A stretch of DNA of 64,000 nt from Sphaerisporangium rhizosphaerae (GCF_042665155.1 NZ_JBHTCG010000003.1:186001-250000), one strand, 5' to 3'. Shown: positions 56,045 through 64,000, counted from the first letter of the stretch. The notes: a model not told the origin generated them from the letters alone. Numbers and translations: made by a program.

Positions 56045-57019
56045 GTGACGACGACGTCCGAGGAGGACCTCGGCGCCGGCTCTGTGCCGGTGACCGTGGT
56101 GATCGCCACCAGGAACCGCCGGGAGGAGCTCCTGCGCACGCTGGAGCGCCTGCGCGCCCTGCCGGAACGTCCCCCGGTGATCGTGGTGGACAACGGCTCC
56201 TCCGACGGCGCCGCCGAGCGGGTCCGCGCGGCCTTCCCCGAGGCCGAGGTGATCGGGCTGCACCACAACCTCGGCGCGCCCGCCAGGAACATCGGCGTGC
56301 TGGCCGCCCGCACGCCCTACGTCGCCTTCAGCGACGACGACTCCTGGTGGGAGCCCGGCGCGCTCCGGCTGGCCGCCGAGACCTTCGACGCCCACCCCCG
56401 CCTCGGCCTGATCGCGGCGAGCATGCTGGTGGGTCCGGAACGCGCGCCCGACCCGATCAACGCCATGCTGGCGGCCACGCCGTTACGCGGCGGCCCTGAC
56501 CAGCCGGGGCCGCCGGCGCTGGGCTTCCTCGCCTGCGGGTCGGTCGTGCGCCGCCAGGCGTTCCTGCAGGCCGGGGGGTTCAGCCCCGTGCTGTTCTTCC
56601 CCGGTGAGGAGCAACTGCTCGCCTACGACCTGGCGGCGCTCGGCTGGGACCGGTGCCACGTGCCGGACGTCGTCGCCGTCCACGAGCCGTCGCCTCTGCG
56701 CGAGCCGGCGGCGGGCCGGCGCCGGGTGCAGGCGCGCAACGCCCTGCTGACCGTGTGGCTGCGCCGTCCGGCGGGAGTCGTGCTGCGGGAGACCGCGCGC
56801 CTGGCCGCCCGTGCGCCGCGCGACCCGGCCTGCGGACAGGCCCTGCTGTCCGCCCTGCTCCGGTTGCCCCTCGTGATCGCCGGGCGGCGGCGCCTGCCCG
56901 CCCACGTCGAGGCCGCCGCACGGCTGCTGGAGTCCGGCGCCCGCCCCGCCGAGCGGGAGGCCGGGCACACCGCCGCGCCCGGAGGGAGGGACGTCCCGGG
57001 CGTCGGGGTCCCTTCATGA
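56045..57019 (+). CDS. Family 2 glycosyltransferase (first of tandem pair)
   Basis: A 324-residue GT2 enzyme, cytoplasmic GT-A fold. PVTVVIATRNRREELLRTLE begins the nucleotide-sugar domain, VIVVDNGSSDG supplies the first aspartate, NLGAPARNIGV the sugar contact and FSDDDSWWEPGAL the metal-binding DxD. GEEQLLAYDLAALGW is the acceptor/catalytic region. The GTG at 56045 is used because AGGGGG lies 8 bp upstream; a frame extension to 55973 lacks support. It overlaps the next gene, a clear paralogue, by 4 bp (ATGA). Such pairs often build a short glycan or decorate a secreted or cell-wall product; the giant secreted protein upstream is a possible acceptor, by position only. Confidence 0.88.
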   Translation: MTTTSEEDLGAGSVPVTVVIATRNRREELLRTLERLRALPERPPVIVVDNGSSDGAAERVRAAFPEAEVIGLHHNLGAPARNIGVLAARTPYVAFSDDDSWWEPGALRLAAETFDAHPRLGLIAASMLVGPERAPDPINAMLAATPLRGGPDQPGPPALGFLACGSVVRRQAFLQAGGFSPVLFFPGEEQLLAYDLAALGWDRCHVPDVVAVHEPSPLREPAAGRRRVQARNALLTVWLRRPAGVVLRETARLAARAPRDPACGQALLSALLRLPLVIAGRRRLPAHVEAAARLLESGARPAEREAGHTAAPGGRDVPGVGVPS

Positions 57020-57918
57020 CCCCCGGGGACGGGCGGGTCACGGTCGTGGTGATCACCATGGACCGGCGGGAGGAGTTGGTGCGCACGCTGGGGCACATGA
57101 CGGCGCTGCCCGAGCGTCCTGGCGTGATCGTCGTGGACAACGGCTCGCGTGACGGGAGCGCGGACGCGGTCGCGCGGGACTTCCCGGGGGTGCGGCTGAT
57201 CCGCAGCCCGCACAACCTCGGGGCCGTCGCCCGTAACGCGGCGGTCCAGGAGGTCATGACGCCATACGTGGCCTTCTGCGACGACGACACCTGGTGGGAG
57301 CCGGGCGCACTGTCCAGGGCCGCCGACCTGCTGGACGCCCATCCTCGGCTCGCGTCGGTCACCGGCCGCATCCTGGTGGAGCCGTCGCTGCGGGAAGACC
57401 CGATCACGCCTGAACTGCGCTACTCGCCGGTCCCCGGTCCGCCGTGGCTGCCCGGCCCGGCGCTGTTGAGCATCCTCGCCGGCGCGTCCATGCTGCGGGT
57501 GACCGCGTTCCGCGAGGCCGGGGGGTTCTCGCCGAGGCTGTGGCTGGGCGGGGAGGAGGAACTGCTCAGCCTCGACCTGGCGGCCCGCGGGTGGTGGCTG
57601 TGCTGGGCGGAGGACGTCGTCGTGCACCACGCCGCCTCCACCGTCCGCGACCGCAGGCAGCGGCGCAGGCTCGGCATCCGCAACACCCTGTGGACCGCCT
57701 GGCTGCGGCGTCCCGCGTTCGACGCGCTGCGCCGCACGGTGGCCGTCCTGCGGTCGATCCCCAAGGACCGGGCGAGCGTCTCGGCCGTGGGCGCGGCGCT
57801 GGCCGGGCTGCCGTGGGTGCTGCGGGAACGACGGGTCGTGCCGATGGACGTGGAGCGGGGGCTGCGCCTGCTGGAGGAGCCGCAGCGCACCTCGGTCGCC
57901 CGCCGCTACGTCGACTGA
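57016..57918 (+). CDS. Family 2 glycosyltransferase (second of tandem pair)
   Basis: A 300-residue GT2 enzyme parallel to its upstream neighbour through the whole length: VTVVVITMDRREELVRTLGH, VIVVDNGSRDGS, HNLGAVARNAAV, FCDDDTWWEPGAL and GEEELLSLDLAARGWW. The two are likely products of a local duplication. Start codon overlaps the upstream stop (ATGA), so translation is coupled. Differences in the residues around the DxD and the acceptor loop suggest different sugars or acceptors, but these cannot be named. The 3' end is partly duplicated in the DNA just downstream. Confidence 0.88.
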   Translation: MTPGDGRVTVVVITMDRREELVRTLGHMTALPERPGVIVVDNGSRDGSADAVARDFPGVRLIRSPHNLGAVARNAAVQEVMTPYVAFCDDDTWWEPGALSRAADLLDAHPRLASVTGRILVEPSLREDPITPELRYSPVPGPPWLPGPALLSILAGASMLRVTAFREAGGFSPRLWLGGEEELLSLDLAARGWWLCWAEDVVVHHAASTVRDRRQRRRLGIRNTLWTAWLRRPAFDALRRTVAVLRSIPKDRASVSAVGAALAGLPWVLRERRVVPMDVERGLRLLEEPQRTSVARRYVD

Positions 57919-57978
57919 CGGAGATCATCAGGGCGCCCGACGCCGCGTCCACTGACGGAGATCATCGGGGGCGCCCGC
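57912..57978 (+). repeat. Direct repeat duplicating the end of the glycosyltransferase gene
   Basis: ACTGACGGAGATCATC, including the TGA stop of the upstream gene, is at 57914-57929 and again at 57951-57966, with GGGCGCCCG following each copy. The period is 37 bp. A small tandem duplication, with no sign of function. Confidence 0.7.
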
Positions 57979-58054
57979 GGGCCGGGCCGGGGGAGTTCGG
58001 ATGCTCATGGCACCCCGGTGGAGGGCTCGTTCGGGCGCGGAGGAACATACAGAT

Positions 58055-58537
58055 ATGGACGTATCACTCGATCCGTGCGCTTACTGCGACATTCTCGCGG
58101 GACGGGCCGAGGCGAGCCTGGTCTTCCAGGACGAGACCGCGATCGTCGTCATGGACGGCAACCCGGTGAACCCGGGACATGCCCTGGTGGTGTCGCGCGT
58201 CCACGCCGGCGGGCTGGAGGACCTCGACGAGGAGATCGGCGCGCACATGTGGCGCCTGGCTCAGCGGGTGGCGCGGGGTCTGCGCCGCTCCGGGCTGCGA
58301 TGCGAGGGCGTCAACATCTTCGTGGCCGACGGCGAGGTCGCGCTGCAAGATGTGTTCCACACCCACATCCACGTGTTCCCGCGCTTCGAGGGCGACAACG
58401 TCGTGGTGGACGCCGACTGCGAGCCGCGAGACCGCCGGCTGCTGCTCAAGGAGGCCTGGGCGCTCCAGGAGGCGATGAAGCCCCTCGTCGCGGCGCCTTC
58501 GGCGGAGATGTTCCCGCACCACGCGCCGACGCTGTGA
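58055..58537 (+). CDS. HIT-family nucleotide hydrolase/transferase
   Basis: A 160-residue HIT (histidine triad) protein. The triad is HTHIHVF with His102, His104 and His106; the N terminus CAYCDILAGRAEASLVFQDE, with its CxxC possible zinc pair, and PVNPGHALVVSRVHAG are standard for the family. HIT enzymes cleave nucleotide conjugates such as AMP-lysine or Ap4A through a nucleotidyl-histidine intermediate. The C-terminal ~45 residues are longer than in the shortest HINT-type members. GGAGGA precedes the ATG at 58055. Single gene; no link to neighbours is evident. Confidence 0.92.
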   Translation: MDVSLDPCAYCDILAGRAEASLVFQDETAIVVMDGNPVNPGHALVVSRVHAGGLEDLDEEIGAHMWRLAQRVARGLRRSGLRCEGVNIFVADGEVALQDVFHTHIHVFPRFEGDNVVVDADCEPRDRRLLLKEAWALQEAMKPLVAAPSAEMFPHHAPTL

Positions 58538-58718
58538 GACGGCGGAACCTCGGATCGTTCGACGGTGGATCTTCCCACTGGGCCGATGACCGTGGAACTC
58601 ATGAGGGATTCCGCATACACACCGGTGCCATGACCCACGCCCGCGAGCCGTGAGCCACCCCCTCCCGCCGGGCCCGCCGGGAGGCGCCCGCGACAATGGA
58701 GGCGAGGGGGGATCGCGC

Positions 58719-59705
58719 ATGCGCGTGGCCGTGCTGGGGATGGGCAACATGGGCAGGGCCGTGGCCGCGAGGCTGCTGGCCCAGGGCTACCACGTCACCG
58801 TCTGGAACCGGACGCCGGGGCGCGCGGCCGAGGTGGTCGAGTCCGGAGCGGTCGAGGCGTCCTCGCCTCGGCAGGCCGCGAGGGACGCCGAGGCCGTGCT
58901 GATGTCGCTCACCGACGAGCGGGCCGCCCTGGAGGTGATGTCCGCCCTGACCGGCCCCGGCGACGGGCCCCCGGCGCAGGACACCCGCGACCCCGACGAC
59001 ACCGGCCGCTCAGGCGGTCCCGGCGGTTTCAGCGGTTCTGAGGGTTCGGGTCACTCCGAAGGTGCAAGCGGCTCTTACGGCTCGGACGGTTCCAGGGTCG
59101 TGGTCGACATGAGCACCGTCTCGCCGGAGGCCTCGCGCCGCCTGCGTGAGCTGGCACCTGGGCGGCGTTTCCTCGCCGCGCCGATCCTCGGGGCGCCGCA
59201 GGCGGTGCTGAGCGGGTCGGCCGCCGGGCTGGTCGGCGGCGACCGCGCGCTCGCCGAGCGCCTGGAGCCCATCTGGTCACGGCTGTTCTCCGCGCATTGG
59301 TACTGCGGCGCCGACCCCGGGGAGGCCTCGGCGTTCAAGCTGCTCAACAACTACCTGCTGATGGCCGGGATCGCGGTGCTCGGCGAGGTGGTCGCGACGG
59401 CCGAGGCCGCCGGCCTGGACAGGACGCTGCTGCGCGAGGTCCTGCGCAGCTGGCCCACCGTGGCGCCGGGGCTGCACAACCGGCTCGACGATCTCATCGC
59501 CGGGCGCCACGAGGGATGGTTCGCCACCGCCCTCGGCGCCAAGGACGTGCGGCTGCTCACCGAGGTCGCCGAGTCCAACGGCGTCTCGCCGCCGATCGCC
59601 CGGCTGGTGCAACGGCGGTACGAGGAGGCGGTGTCCGAGGGGTGGCGGGACGCCGACATCACCGCCGTCGTCGAACTGCTCCGCCGCCGCCCCTCACCCC
59701 CCTGA
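58719..59705 (+). CDS. NAD(P)-dependent 6PGDH/HIBADH-type (imine-reductase-like) oxidoreductase
   Basis: A 328-residue beta-hydroxyacid dehydrogenase-family protein. MRVAVLGMGNMGRAVAARLL is the nucleotide site and TVWNRTPGRA, with the arginine after the second strand, points to NADPH. VVDMSTVSPEASRRLRE and FLAAPILGAPQAVLSG continue the family pattern, and FKLLNNYLLMAGIAVLGEV holds the usual catalytic lysine (K-L-L-N-N). Between strands 4 and 5 of the Rossmann domain (~residues 78-125) sits a Gly/Ser/Asp-rich insert (for example SGGPGGFSGSEGSGHSEG), absent from ordinary relatives. The ATG at 58719 follows GAGGGGGG. Substrate is unknown. Confidence 0.87.
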   Translation: MRVAVLGMGNMGRAVAARLLAQGYHVTVWNRTPGRAAEVVESGAVEASSPRQAARDAEAVLMSLTDERAALEVMSALTGPGDGPPAQDTRDPDDTGRSGGPGGFSGSEGSGHSEGASGSYGSDGSRVVVDMSTVSPEASRRLRELAPGRRFLAAPILGAPQAVLSGSAAGLVGGDRALAERLEPIWSRLFSAHWYCGADPGEASAFKLLNNYLLMAGIAVLGEVVATAEAAGLDRTLLREVLRSWPTVAPGLHNRLDDLIAGRHEGWFATALGAKDVRLLTEVAESNGVSPPIARLVQRRYEEAVSEGWRDADITAVVELLRRRPSPP

Positions 59706-59706
59706 C

Positions 59707-59760
59707 GCCAGGGACGTCCGCCCGCCGCCGCTCACTCCGCCAGGGACGTCCGCCCGCCGC
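59707..59760. repeat. 22-bp direct repeat between convergent genes
   Basis: The 22-bp unit that begins GCCAGGGACGTCCG lies at 59707-59728 and 59739-59760, with a 10-bp spacer, just after the oxidoreductase stop. No function is suggested. Confidence 0.75.
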
Positions 59761-59829
59761 ATCTCCGGCGCTGACGCCCGGGAACGACCGCCCAGAGGAC
59801 CACGGGGCCGGCCGGCGGCGGCGTGGGCC

Positions 59830-60846
59830 TCAGCCGGGCAGGCGCAGGACGGCGGCGCCGGTGACGCGGTCGGCAGCGAGGTCGGCGAGAGCCTGGTCGG
59901 CGCGGTCGAAGTCGTAGGGGACCGTGGTGACGCGCAGCGGATGGCGGGTGGCCAGCTTGAGGAACGCGTGGCCGTCCTCGCGGGTGTTGGCGGTGACGCT
60001 GCGGAGCGTGCGCTCGTAGAACAGGTCCTCCTCGTAGGTCAGCGAGGGGATGTCGGTGAGGTGGATCCCCGCCACGGCGAGCGTGCCGCCCATGTCGAGC
60101 GCCTTCAGGGCCACCGGGACCAGGTCTCCGACCGGCGCGAACAGGATCGCGGCGTCCAGCGGCTCGGGCGGGGCGTCGTACGCCCCGCCCGCGGAGGCCG
60201 CTCCGAGCTCCAGCGCGAGATCCTGGGCGCGCCGCGAGCGGGTCAGCACGTGCACCGCCGCGCCCTGCGCGATCGCCACCTGCGCGACCAGGTGCGCCGA
60301 GGCGCCGAAGCCGTAGACGCCGAGACGCCCGCCCGGCGGGAGATCGGCGCGGGCCAGGGCGCGGTAGCCGATGATGCCGGCGCAGAGCAGTGGGGCGAGC
60401 CGCTCGGCGGGCAGGTCCTCGGGCAGCTCGTAGACGTAGTCCTCCAGCGCGGTGACGTACTGGGCGTACCCGCCGTTGACGTCCCAGCCGGTGTGGCTCG
60501 CGTTCGGGCACAGGTTCTCCGAGCCGCGCAGGCAGTAGCGGCACTCGCCGCAGGTGGAGTGCAGCCAGGCGACTCCGACCCGGGTGCCGGTCGCCGGCCG
60601 CCGCACGCCGGCGCCCTGGGCGACGACCCGGCCCACGACCTCGTGCCCGGGCACGGTGTCCGGCCGTCTGGGCGGCAGGTCGCCCTCGGCGAGGTGCAGG
60701 TCGGTACGGCAGACGGCGCAGACCTCGACCTCCACCAGCACCTCGCCCGGGGCCGGGGCGGGGATGGGCAGCCGCACGCGCTCCAGCGGCCCGCTGGACA
60801 TGGGCCCGGGTCGGCGTACCACCCAGGCGGTCATCGTCTCGGCCAT
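59830..60846 (-). CDS. Zinc-dependent alcohol dehydrogenase
   Basis: A 338-residue medium-chain dehydrogenase. Catalytic zinc ligands are Cys46 in CAVCRTDLHLAEGDLP and His68-Glu69 in VPGHEVVGRV; the structural zinc cysteines are Cys99, Cys102, Cys105 and Cys113. GVYGFGASAHLVAQVA is the nucleotide-binding site, where the usual GxGxxG reads GFGASA, and TRSRRAQDLA follows the second strand, where the basic residues favour NADP. GWDVNGGYAQYV is typical of the AdhP-like primary alcohol dehydrogenase group. Single minus-strand gene between two convergent/divergent neighbours. Confidence 0.92.
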   Translation of the reverse strand: MAETMTAWVVRRPGPMSSGPLERVRLPIPAPAPGEVLVEVEVCAVCRTDLHLAEGDLPPRRPDTVPGHEVVGRVVAQGAGVRRPATGTRVGVAWLHSTCGECRYCLRGSENLCPNASHTGWDVNGGYAQYVTALEDYVYELPEDLPAERLAPLLCAGIIGYRALARADLPPGGRLGVYGFGASAHLVAQVAIAQGAAVHVLTRSRRAQDLALELGAASAGGAYDAPPEPLDAAILFAPVGDLVPVALKALDMGGTLAVAGIHLTDIPSLTYEEDLFYERTLRSVTANTREDGHAFLKLATRHPLRVTTVPYDFDRADQALADLAADRVTGAAVLRLPG

Positions 60847-61004
60847 GCCTCCATGGTCACACGCCGGAGGCGGGAAGGATCGCCACGGTTGGTGAAGGCA
60901 CGATGACGCTTGGTGTCGGTGCGATCTCCTGCCTGCGGGTTTAAATCTCTCCCAGGAGGAAGCGAGGTAACCAGGACCACACGAGTCAGAGGGGAAGACC
61001 GTCG

Positions 61005-61478
61005 ATGGACGCCATCGTGCTGTTGAAGGACGACCACAAGACCGTCGAGAAGCTGTTCAAGGAGTTCGAGAAGGCGGGCGAGAAGGCCTACAAGGAGAAG
61101 CAGCGGATCGTCGAGCAGGTCATCCGCGAGCTCACGACGCACGCCTACATCGAGGAGGAGATCTTCTACCCGACGGCCCGTCAGGACGTCCCCGACACCG
61201 CCGAGCACGTGCTGGAGAGCGTCGAGGAGCACCACGTCGTGGTCTGGATGCTGTCGGAGCTGCGCGACCTCGACCCGCAGGACGAGCGGTACGACGCCAA
61301 GATGACGGTCCTGATGGAGAACGTCCGCCACCACGTGGAGGAAGAGGAGCAGGAGTGGTTCCCGCAGGTGCGGGAGGCCATGGGCCGCAACAAGCTCCAG
61401 GAGCTCGGCGAGCGGATGGAGAAGGCCAAGGCCGACGCCCCGGACAACCCCCTCGCGCTGATCAGCGCCCGCAAGTAG
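61005..61478 (+). CDS. Hemerythrin HHE-domain protein
   Basis: A 157-residue four-helix iron protein. Ligands are at His11 (LLKDDHKTVEKLF), His46 and Glu50 (TTHAYIEEEIFYP), His76-His77 (VEEHHVVVWML) and His109-His110 (VRHHVEEEEQEWFP), the HHE pattern of bacterial hemerythrins. Such proteins bind O2, NO or peroxide at a di-iron site and are often stress induced. The start is set by the ATG at 61005; AGAGGGGAAG precedes it. An AT-rich patch (gtttaaatc) near 60940 is a plausible promoter element. Single gene. Confidence 0.93.
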   Translation: MDAIVLLKDDHKTVEKLFKEFEKAGEKAYKEKQRIVEQVIRELTTHAYIEEEIFYPTARQDVPDTAEHVLESVEEHHVVVWMLSELRDLDPQDERYDAKMTVLMENVRHHVEEEEQEWFPQVREAMGRNKLQELGERMEKAKADAPDNPLALISARK

Positions 61479-61527
61479 GCGGATCGCCGGCCGCCGGGGC
61501 CGGGCCGTGGAGCCCGGCGCCCGGCGG

Positions 61528-61599
61528 GGCCGGCGAGGTGCTCGGGGTGTCCGGCGAGGCCGGCGAGGGGCCCGGGGTGTCCGGCCGGGCCGGAGGCGG
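61528..61599. repeat. 30-bp tandem repeat, 2.3 copies
   Basis: Units begin GGCCGGCGAGG and contain CGGGGTGTCCGGC at 61528-61557 and 61558-61587, with a partial third copy. It sits between the convergent hemerythrin and aldose-epimerase genes and may also form GC hairpins that help to stop transcription. Confidence 0.7.
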
Positions 61600-61601
61600 C
61601 C

Positions 61602-62540
61602 TCAGCGCTGGAACGGGGTGATGCCCCAGTGGTGGGCGACGCTCTCGCCGGGGGCGAGGCGGATGAGGTCCTCGCCGGTGCGGAAGGCGTTGGGCGGGCA
61701 GCTCATCGGCTCCACGGCCAGGCCGCCGCGCCGGTGCTCCCCGGACAGGGAGTCGCCGGTGAAGAGCTGGAGCCATTCGACCCCCTCGCCGCCCCACAGC
61801 TCCACGCCGCGCGTGCCGTCGGCGGTGGCGAGCCGCGCCCGGACGCGCCCGCCGGCGTCGCGGGTCAGGCCGGTGAACGGGGTATCCAGGGACAGCTCGC
61901 CGATCGGGCGGCCGGCGCGGAAGTCGTACGGGGTGCCCTCCACCGGGCGCCTGCCGACCGGGATCTTGCGTTCGTCCACGGCGACCCACTCGGCGGCGGG
62001 GAGCGTGAGCACGGCCTCGTCGAGCGGCTCGCCGACCGTCAGGTAGGGGTGGGCGCCGAAGCCGTACGGCGCGGGGGTGTCCCCAAGGTTGACCACCCCG
62101 ATCTCGACCGCAAGGCCCGAGCCGTCCAGGGTGTAGGCGACCGAAAGGTCGAGGATGTGCGGGTAGCCGGTCTGCGGGAACAGCCGCAGGCCCAGCGTGA
62201 TGGACGCCTCGTCGCGCATGAGCACCCGCCAGGGCAGCGTGCGGGTGAAGCCGTGCGCCGCGTTGCCGAACTTGGGCTCGGTCAACGCGAGCTGCCGCTC
62301 CTGGCCGTCGAAGGTGTAGCGCCCGTCCTGGACGCGGTTCGGCCAGGGGAGCAGGGGCACCCCCGCCGACCCGGGCGGGGTCCGGTGCTCGGAGTAGCCC
62401 ATGACGAGCGGCCGGCCGTCGTGCGTGAGGGAGCGCAGGCCCGCTCCGACCTCGGTGACGACGGCGCGCAGGCCGCCGGCCTCGATGGTGTGCTGCTCTC
62501 CGGTGGGCGCGATCGTCGTCACCCGCCAATTCAACACCAT
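61602..62540 (-). CDS. Aldose 1-epimerase (galactose-mutarotase-like)
   Basis: About 312 residues of the galactose mutarotase fold, which interconverts alpha and beta anomers of hexoses. Catalytic-type residues are visible: His in AAHGFTRTLPW, His in GFGAHPYL, and the base Glu in LAVEPMSCPPNAF. LLPWPNRVQDGRYTFDG is a family hallmark of actinomycete members. The frame is open to 62870 without support; ATG 62540 is used and GTG 62522 (VTTIAPTGEQHTIE) is an equally good family-like start. It could serve the beta-glucose phosphate route encoded at 38.2-43 kb, though it is not next to it. Confidence 0.9.
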   Translation of the reverse strand: MVLNWRVTTIAPTGEQHTIEAGGLRAVVTEVGAGLRSLTHDGRPLVMGYSEHRTPPGSAGVPLLPWPNRVQDGRYTFDGQERQLALTEPKFGNAAHGFTRTLPWRVLMRDEASITLGLRLFPQTGYPHILDLSVAYTLDGSGLAVEIGVVNLGDTPAPYGFGAHPYLTVGEPLDEAVLTLPAAEWVAVDERKIPVGRRPVEGTPYDFRAGRPIGELSLDTPFTGLTRDAGGRVRARLATADGTRGVELWGGEGVEWLQLFTGDSLSGEHRRGGLAVEPMSCPPNAFRTGEDLIRLAPGESVAHHWGITPFQR

Positions 62541-62802
62541 GGTGCTCAGGGGTGACGGGCGGACCCGCGGCCGATAGGCGCCACCTGGACTTATATCGCG
62601 GCCGGCCATGGTGCTATCGCGGCGGGTCCCGGCCGTAGGGGGACGCGGCGGCGACAGTGTGGGGCGCCGGTGGGGTCTCCGGGCGCGGGGGGCGGTGTTT
62701 GTCTTAAATAAGGCATTTCGGTGGGGCGAAGGCCTTCCAGCGCAGTACGGAGCCGACGCCCACCGGCCGTCCCGGCACTGCGGGGTGTGTGGAAGGACGT
62801 AC

Positions 62803-63102
62803 ATGGACGCGATCACCATTCGGGAGGCGACCGGCGGCACGACCTCCGAGGTCCGCGACGAGCGGGCCAAGCTGCTGCGGTTGCACGAGTCACTGACCGC
62901 CCTCGGCGTGGACGCCGAACTGCGCGAGCAGATGCCCGCGCTGCTGGTCCACCGCCCCGACGTGGGGCTGCCCCTGTGGGTCTTCGTCGGGTACGGGGGC
63001 GCGTACTACTCCTGGCAGTCGGCCGAGAAGCGCCACCCCGTCCGCGACGTCGCCGGCGCCGCGCTCGCCTTGACCGACTACATCACCGGCAGGACCTTCT
63101 GA
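62803..63102 (+). CDS. Small conserved-looking protein of unknown function
   Basis: A 99-residue soluble protein with good codon bias and GGAAGGA before its ATG. The N-terminal half is helical and charged (EVRDERAKLLRLHESLTALG), the second half has a short strand pair LPLWVFVGYGGAYYSWQSAE followed by KRHPVRDVAGAALALTDYI. I do not recognise a family beyond its likeness to small actinomycete hypothetical proteins. Nothing in the context gives a role; a strong terminator follows it. Confidence 0.75.
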   Translation: MDAITIREATGGTTSEVRDERAKLLRLHESLTALGVDAELREQMPALLVHRPDVGLPLWVFVGYGGAYYSWQSAEKRHPVRDVAGAALALTDYITGRTF

Positions 63103-63104
63103 CC

Positions 63105-63134
63105 CCGCTCCCGCGCCGCCGGGCGCGGGAGCGG
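63105..63134. terminator. Strong bidirectional hairpin
   Basis: CCGCTCCCGCGCC (63105-63117), loop GCCG, GGCGCGGGAGCGG (63122-63134): a perfect 13-bp stem two bases after the stop of the small gene and ahead of the convergent peptidase stop. Confidence 0.8.
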
Positions 63135-63173
63135 AGCCCCCGGCGAGGGCGGGAGCCCTTGCCGGGGTGGAGA

Positions 63174-64000
63174 TCAGAACAGGTCGCGCGAGGGCCGCGG
63201 CAGCACGACGTCCTTGGGCCCGCGCCACTGTCCCTCGGCAGGAGCCGGGGCGAAGTCCATGGTCGTCGCCGGGGCGGAGTCCTGGCCCGCCGGGGGCGCG
63301 GCCAGCGGCAGCCGGATCCGGCTGCCGGACAGGTCGACGGTGACCGTCGCCGGGGCCGGGTCCGCCGGGTCGGTCATGGTCTCGCTCGCGTCGCTCGCGG
63401 CCAGGACGACCGCGAGGCGGTGGCCCGCCTTGACGACGGAGTCGGCCGGCAGCGTGTCCCAGGTCAGCCGGTACTCCTTGCCGGGCGTCAGATCCTGCGA
63501 GGTCGTGAGGGAGCGGCGGTTGCGGGCGTCGAGCCAGCCGCGGGCCACGATCTCCAGCGGCAGGCGCGTGGTGACGGTCTCGGTCCGCCGGTAGCAGGCG
63601 TCGTCGTCGGCCGTGCTCTCGCCGTGACAGCTCTCGTCGGCCAGCGTCCTTATGCCGCCGCCGGAGTTGTAGAAGTCCAGCCGCTCGTCCTCGCCGTAGT
63701 CGACCACCAGGGCGGTCAGGTTCACCCCCGGGCGGTCCACCTTGGCGCGGATGTCCATCTGCGGGGTGCCGGAGATCCGTACGGCCCGCTTCAGCGGCGG
63801 GGTGAGGAACACCAGCCGGTTCGGCGAGGCGGCCGTCGGGTCGGAGACCATCTGGTCCTCGGTCTGCCACGGGTCGTCGGTGAAGCTCGCGGTCGTGCCC
63901 CCGCGCGGGGGCAGCGGTCCGAGGCTTCCCTGCGCGTCCTGGCCGGGGCGCAGCCACAGCGGCAGGTCCAGCGAGCGGGCCGGCCAGTCGGCCTGCCTCA
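63174..64000 (-). CDS. Xaa-Pro dipeptidyl-peptidase (S15/CocE type), C-terminal part; 5' end outside window
   Basis: The last ~275 residues of a serine peptidase of the PepX/CocE family; the frame continues past the right edge. What is visible is the C-terminal beta jelly-roll domain: WLRPGQDAQGSLGPLPPRGG, ASPNRLVFLTPPLKRAVRIS, GTPQMDIRAKVDRPGVNLTA, LVVDYGED, ARGWLDARNRRSLTTSQDLT, PGKEYRLTWDTLPADSVVKA, GHRLAVVLAASDASE. Family members cut X-Pro dipeptides or hydrolyse esters; the catalytic Ser, Asp and probably His lie outside this window. Actinomycete forms of this length are often secreted, which cannot be checked here. Confidence 0.88.
   Translation of the reverse strand, partial: RQADWPARSLDLPLWLRPGQDAQGSLGPLPPRGGTTASFTDDPWQTEDQMVSDPTAASPNRLVFLTPPLKRAVRISGTPQMDIRAKVDRPGVNLTALVVDYGEDERLDFYNSGGGIRTLADESCHGESTADDDACYRRTETVTTRLPLEIVARGWLDARNRRSLTTSQDLTPGKEYRLTWDTLPADSVVKAGHRLAVVLAASDASETMTDPADPAPATVTVDLSGSRIRLPLAAPPAGQDSAPATTMDFAPAPAEGQWRGPKDVVLPRPSRDLF

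Noticed and set aside
48979..57918. Possibility that the monooxygenase, giant secreted protein and glycosyltransferases form an antibiotic biosynthetic cluster
   Set aside because: No polyketide synthase, NRPS, terpene or RiPP core gene is present and the genes are in separate transcription units.

Overview
The window is about 72% GC, uses GC-rich third codon positions throughout, and carries GTG starts, a four-gene conservon (roadblock/DUF742/GTPase plus NIT-domain kinase), an Lsr2-type nucleoid protein, a LAL-type LuxR regulator and F420-type oxidoreductases. Together these point to the chromosome of a filamentous actinomycete; Streptosporangiales or a relative is my guess, but nothing here fixes the genus. 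I saw no tRNA, rRNA, CRISPR array or insertion sequence.

Layout. 1-5.1 kb: a methyltransferase cut by the window edge, a divergent TetR/reductase pair, an ArsR-SRPBCC fusion with a clear operator inside its promoter, an NmrA-like reductase and an Lsr2-like protein. 5.3-9.8 kb: a duplicated 'P-loop kinase + Thg1' RNA-repair-type cassette in which each copy has kept a different gene (Thg1 intact with a kinase remnant at 5353-6345; kinase intact with a Thg1 remnant at 9056-9777). The copies flank a shortened FtsX-like permease. 9.9-14 kb: a deazaflavin-type oxidoreductase, a VapB/VapC-like toxin-antitoxin pair, a secreted tripeptidyl-aminopeptidase-like hydrolase and an M23 peptidase with a spore-associated-protein-like tail. 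14.1-18 kb: a conservon (cvnD, C, B, A reading left to right on the minus strand). 18.3-19.5 kb: a flavin monooxygenase.

19.6-36.5 kb is the most interesting part. A ~4,900-residue protein has the ends of a Tc (ABC) toxin A subunit (VRP1-like start, neuraminidase-like/ABC-toxin middle, helical pore-forming segment, TcB-binding-like C terminus) but carries about 31 hemopexin-like repeats. It is followed 27 bp later by a 694-residue protein with a basic N terminus, a long acidic/serine disordered stretch, an F-box-like motif, a deaminase-fold core (HAE ... CxxC ... THYRTYDWP) and a C-terminal PPKKRKL that looks like a eukaryotic nuclear localisation signal. No TcB/TcC gene is visible. I read the pair as a candidate secreted-toxin system aimed at eukaryotic cells, with the second gene as candidate nuclear deaminase effector.

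36.6-44.5 kb: an aldehyde dehydrogenase, then an operon of a beta-phosphoglucomutase-like HAD enzyme, a GH65 disaccharide phosphorylase and phosphoglucose isomerase, which together would take a disaccharide to fructose 6-phosphate; then a Tat/lipoprotein serpin. 44.5-50.6 kb: a LAL regulator, a PPOX F420-type enzyme and a TetR/flavin-monooxygenase pair with shared operators. 50.8-55.9 kb: a 1,693-residue secreted protein of unknown function behind degenerate ~60-70 bp repeats. 56-64 kb: two tandem GT2 glycosyltransferases, a HIT protein, a 6PGDH/imine-reductase-like enzyme with a low-complexity insert, a zinc alcohol dehydrogenase, a hemerythrin protein, an aldose 1-epimerase, a small unknown protein and the C-terminal part of an Xaa-Pro dipeptidyl-peptidase-like enzyme. 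Strong hairpins separate several convergent gene pairs.
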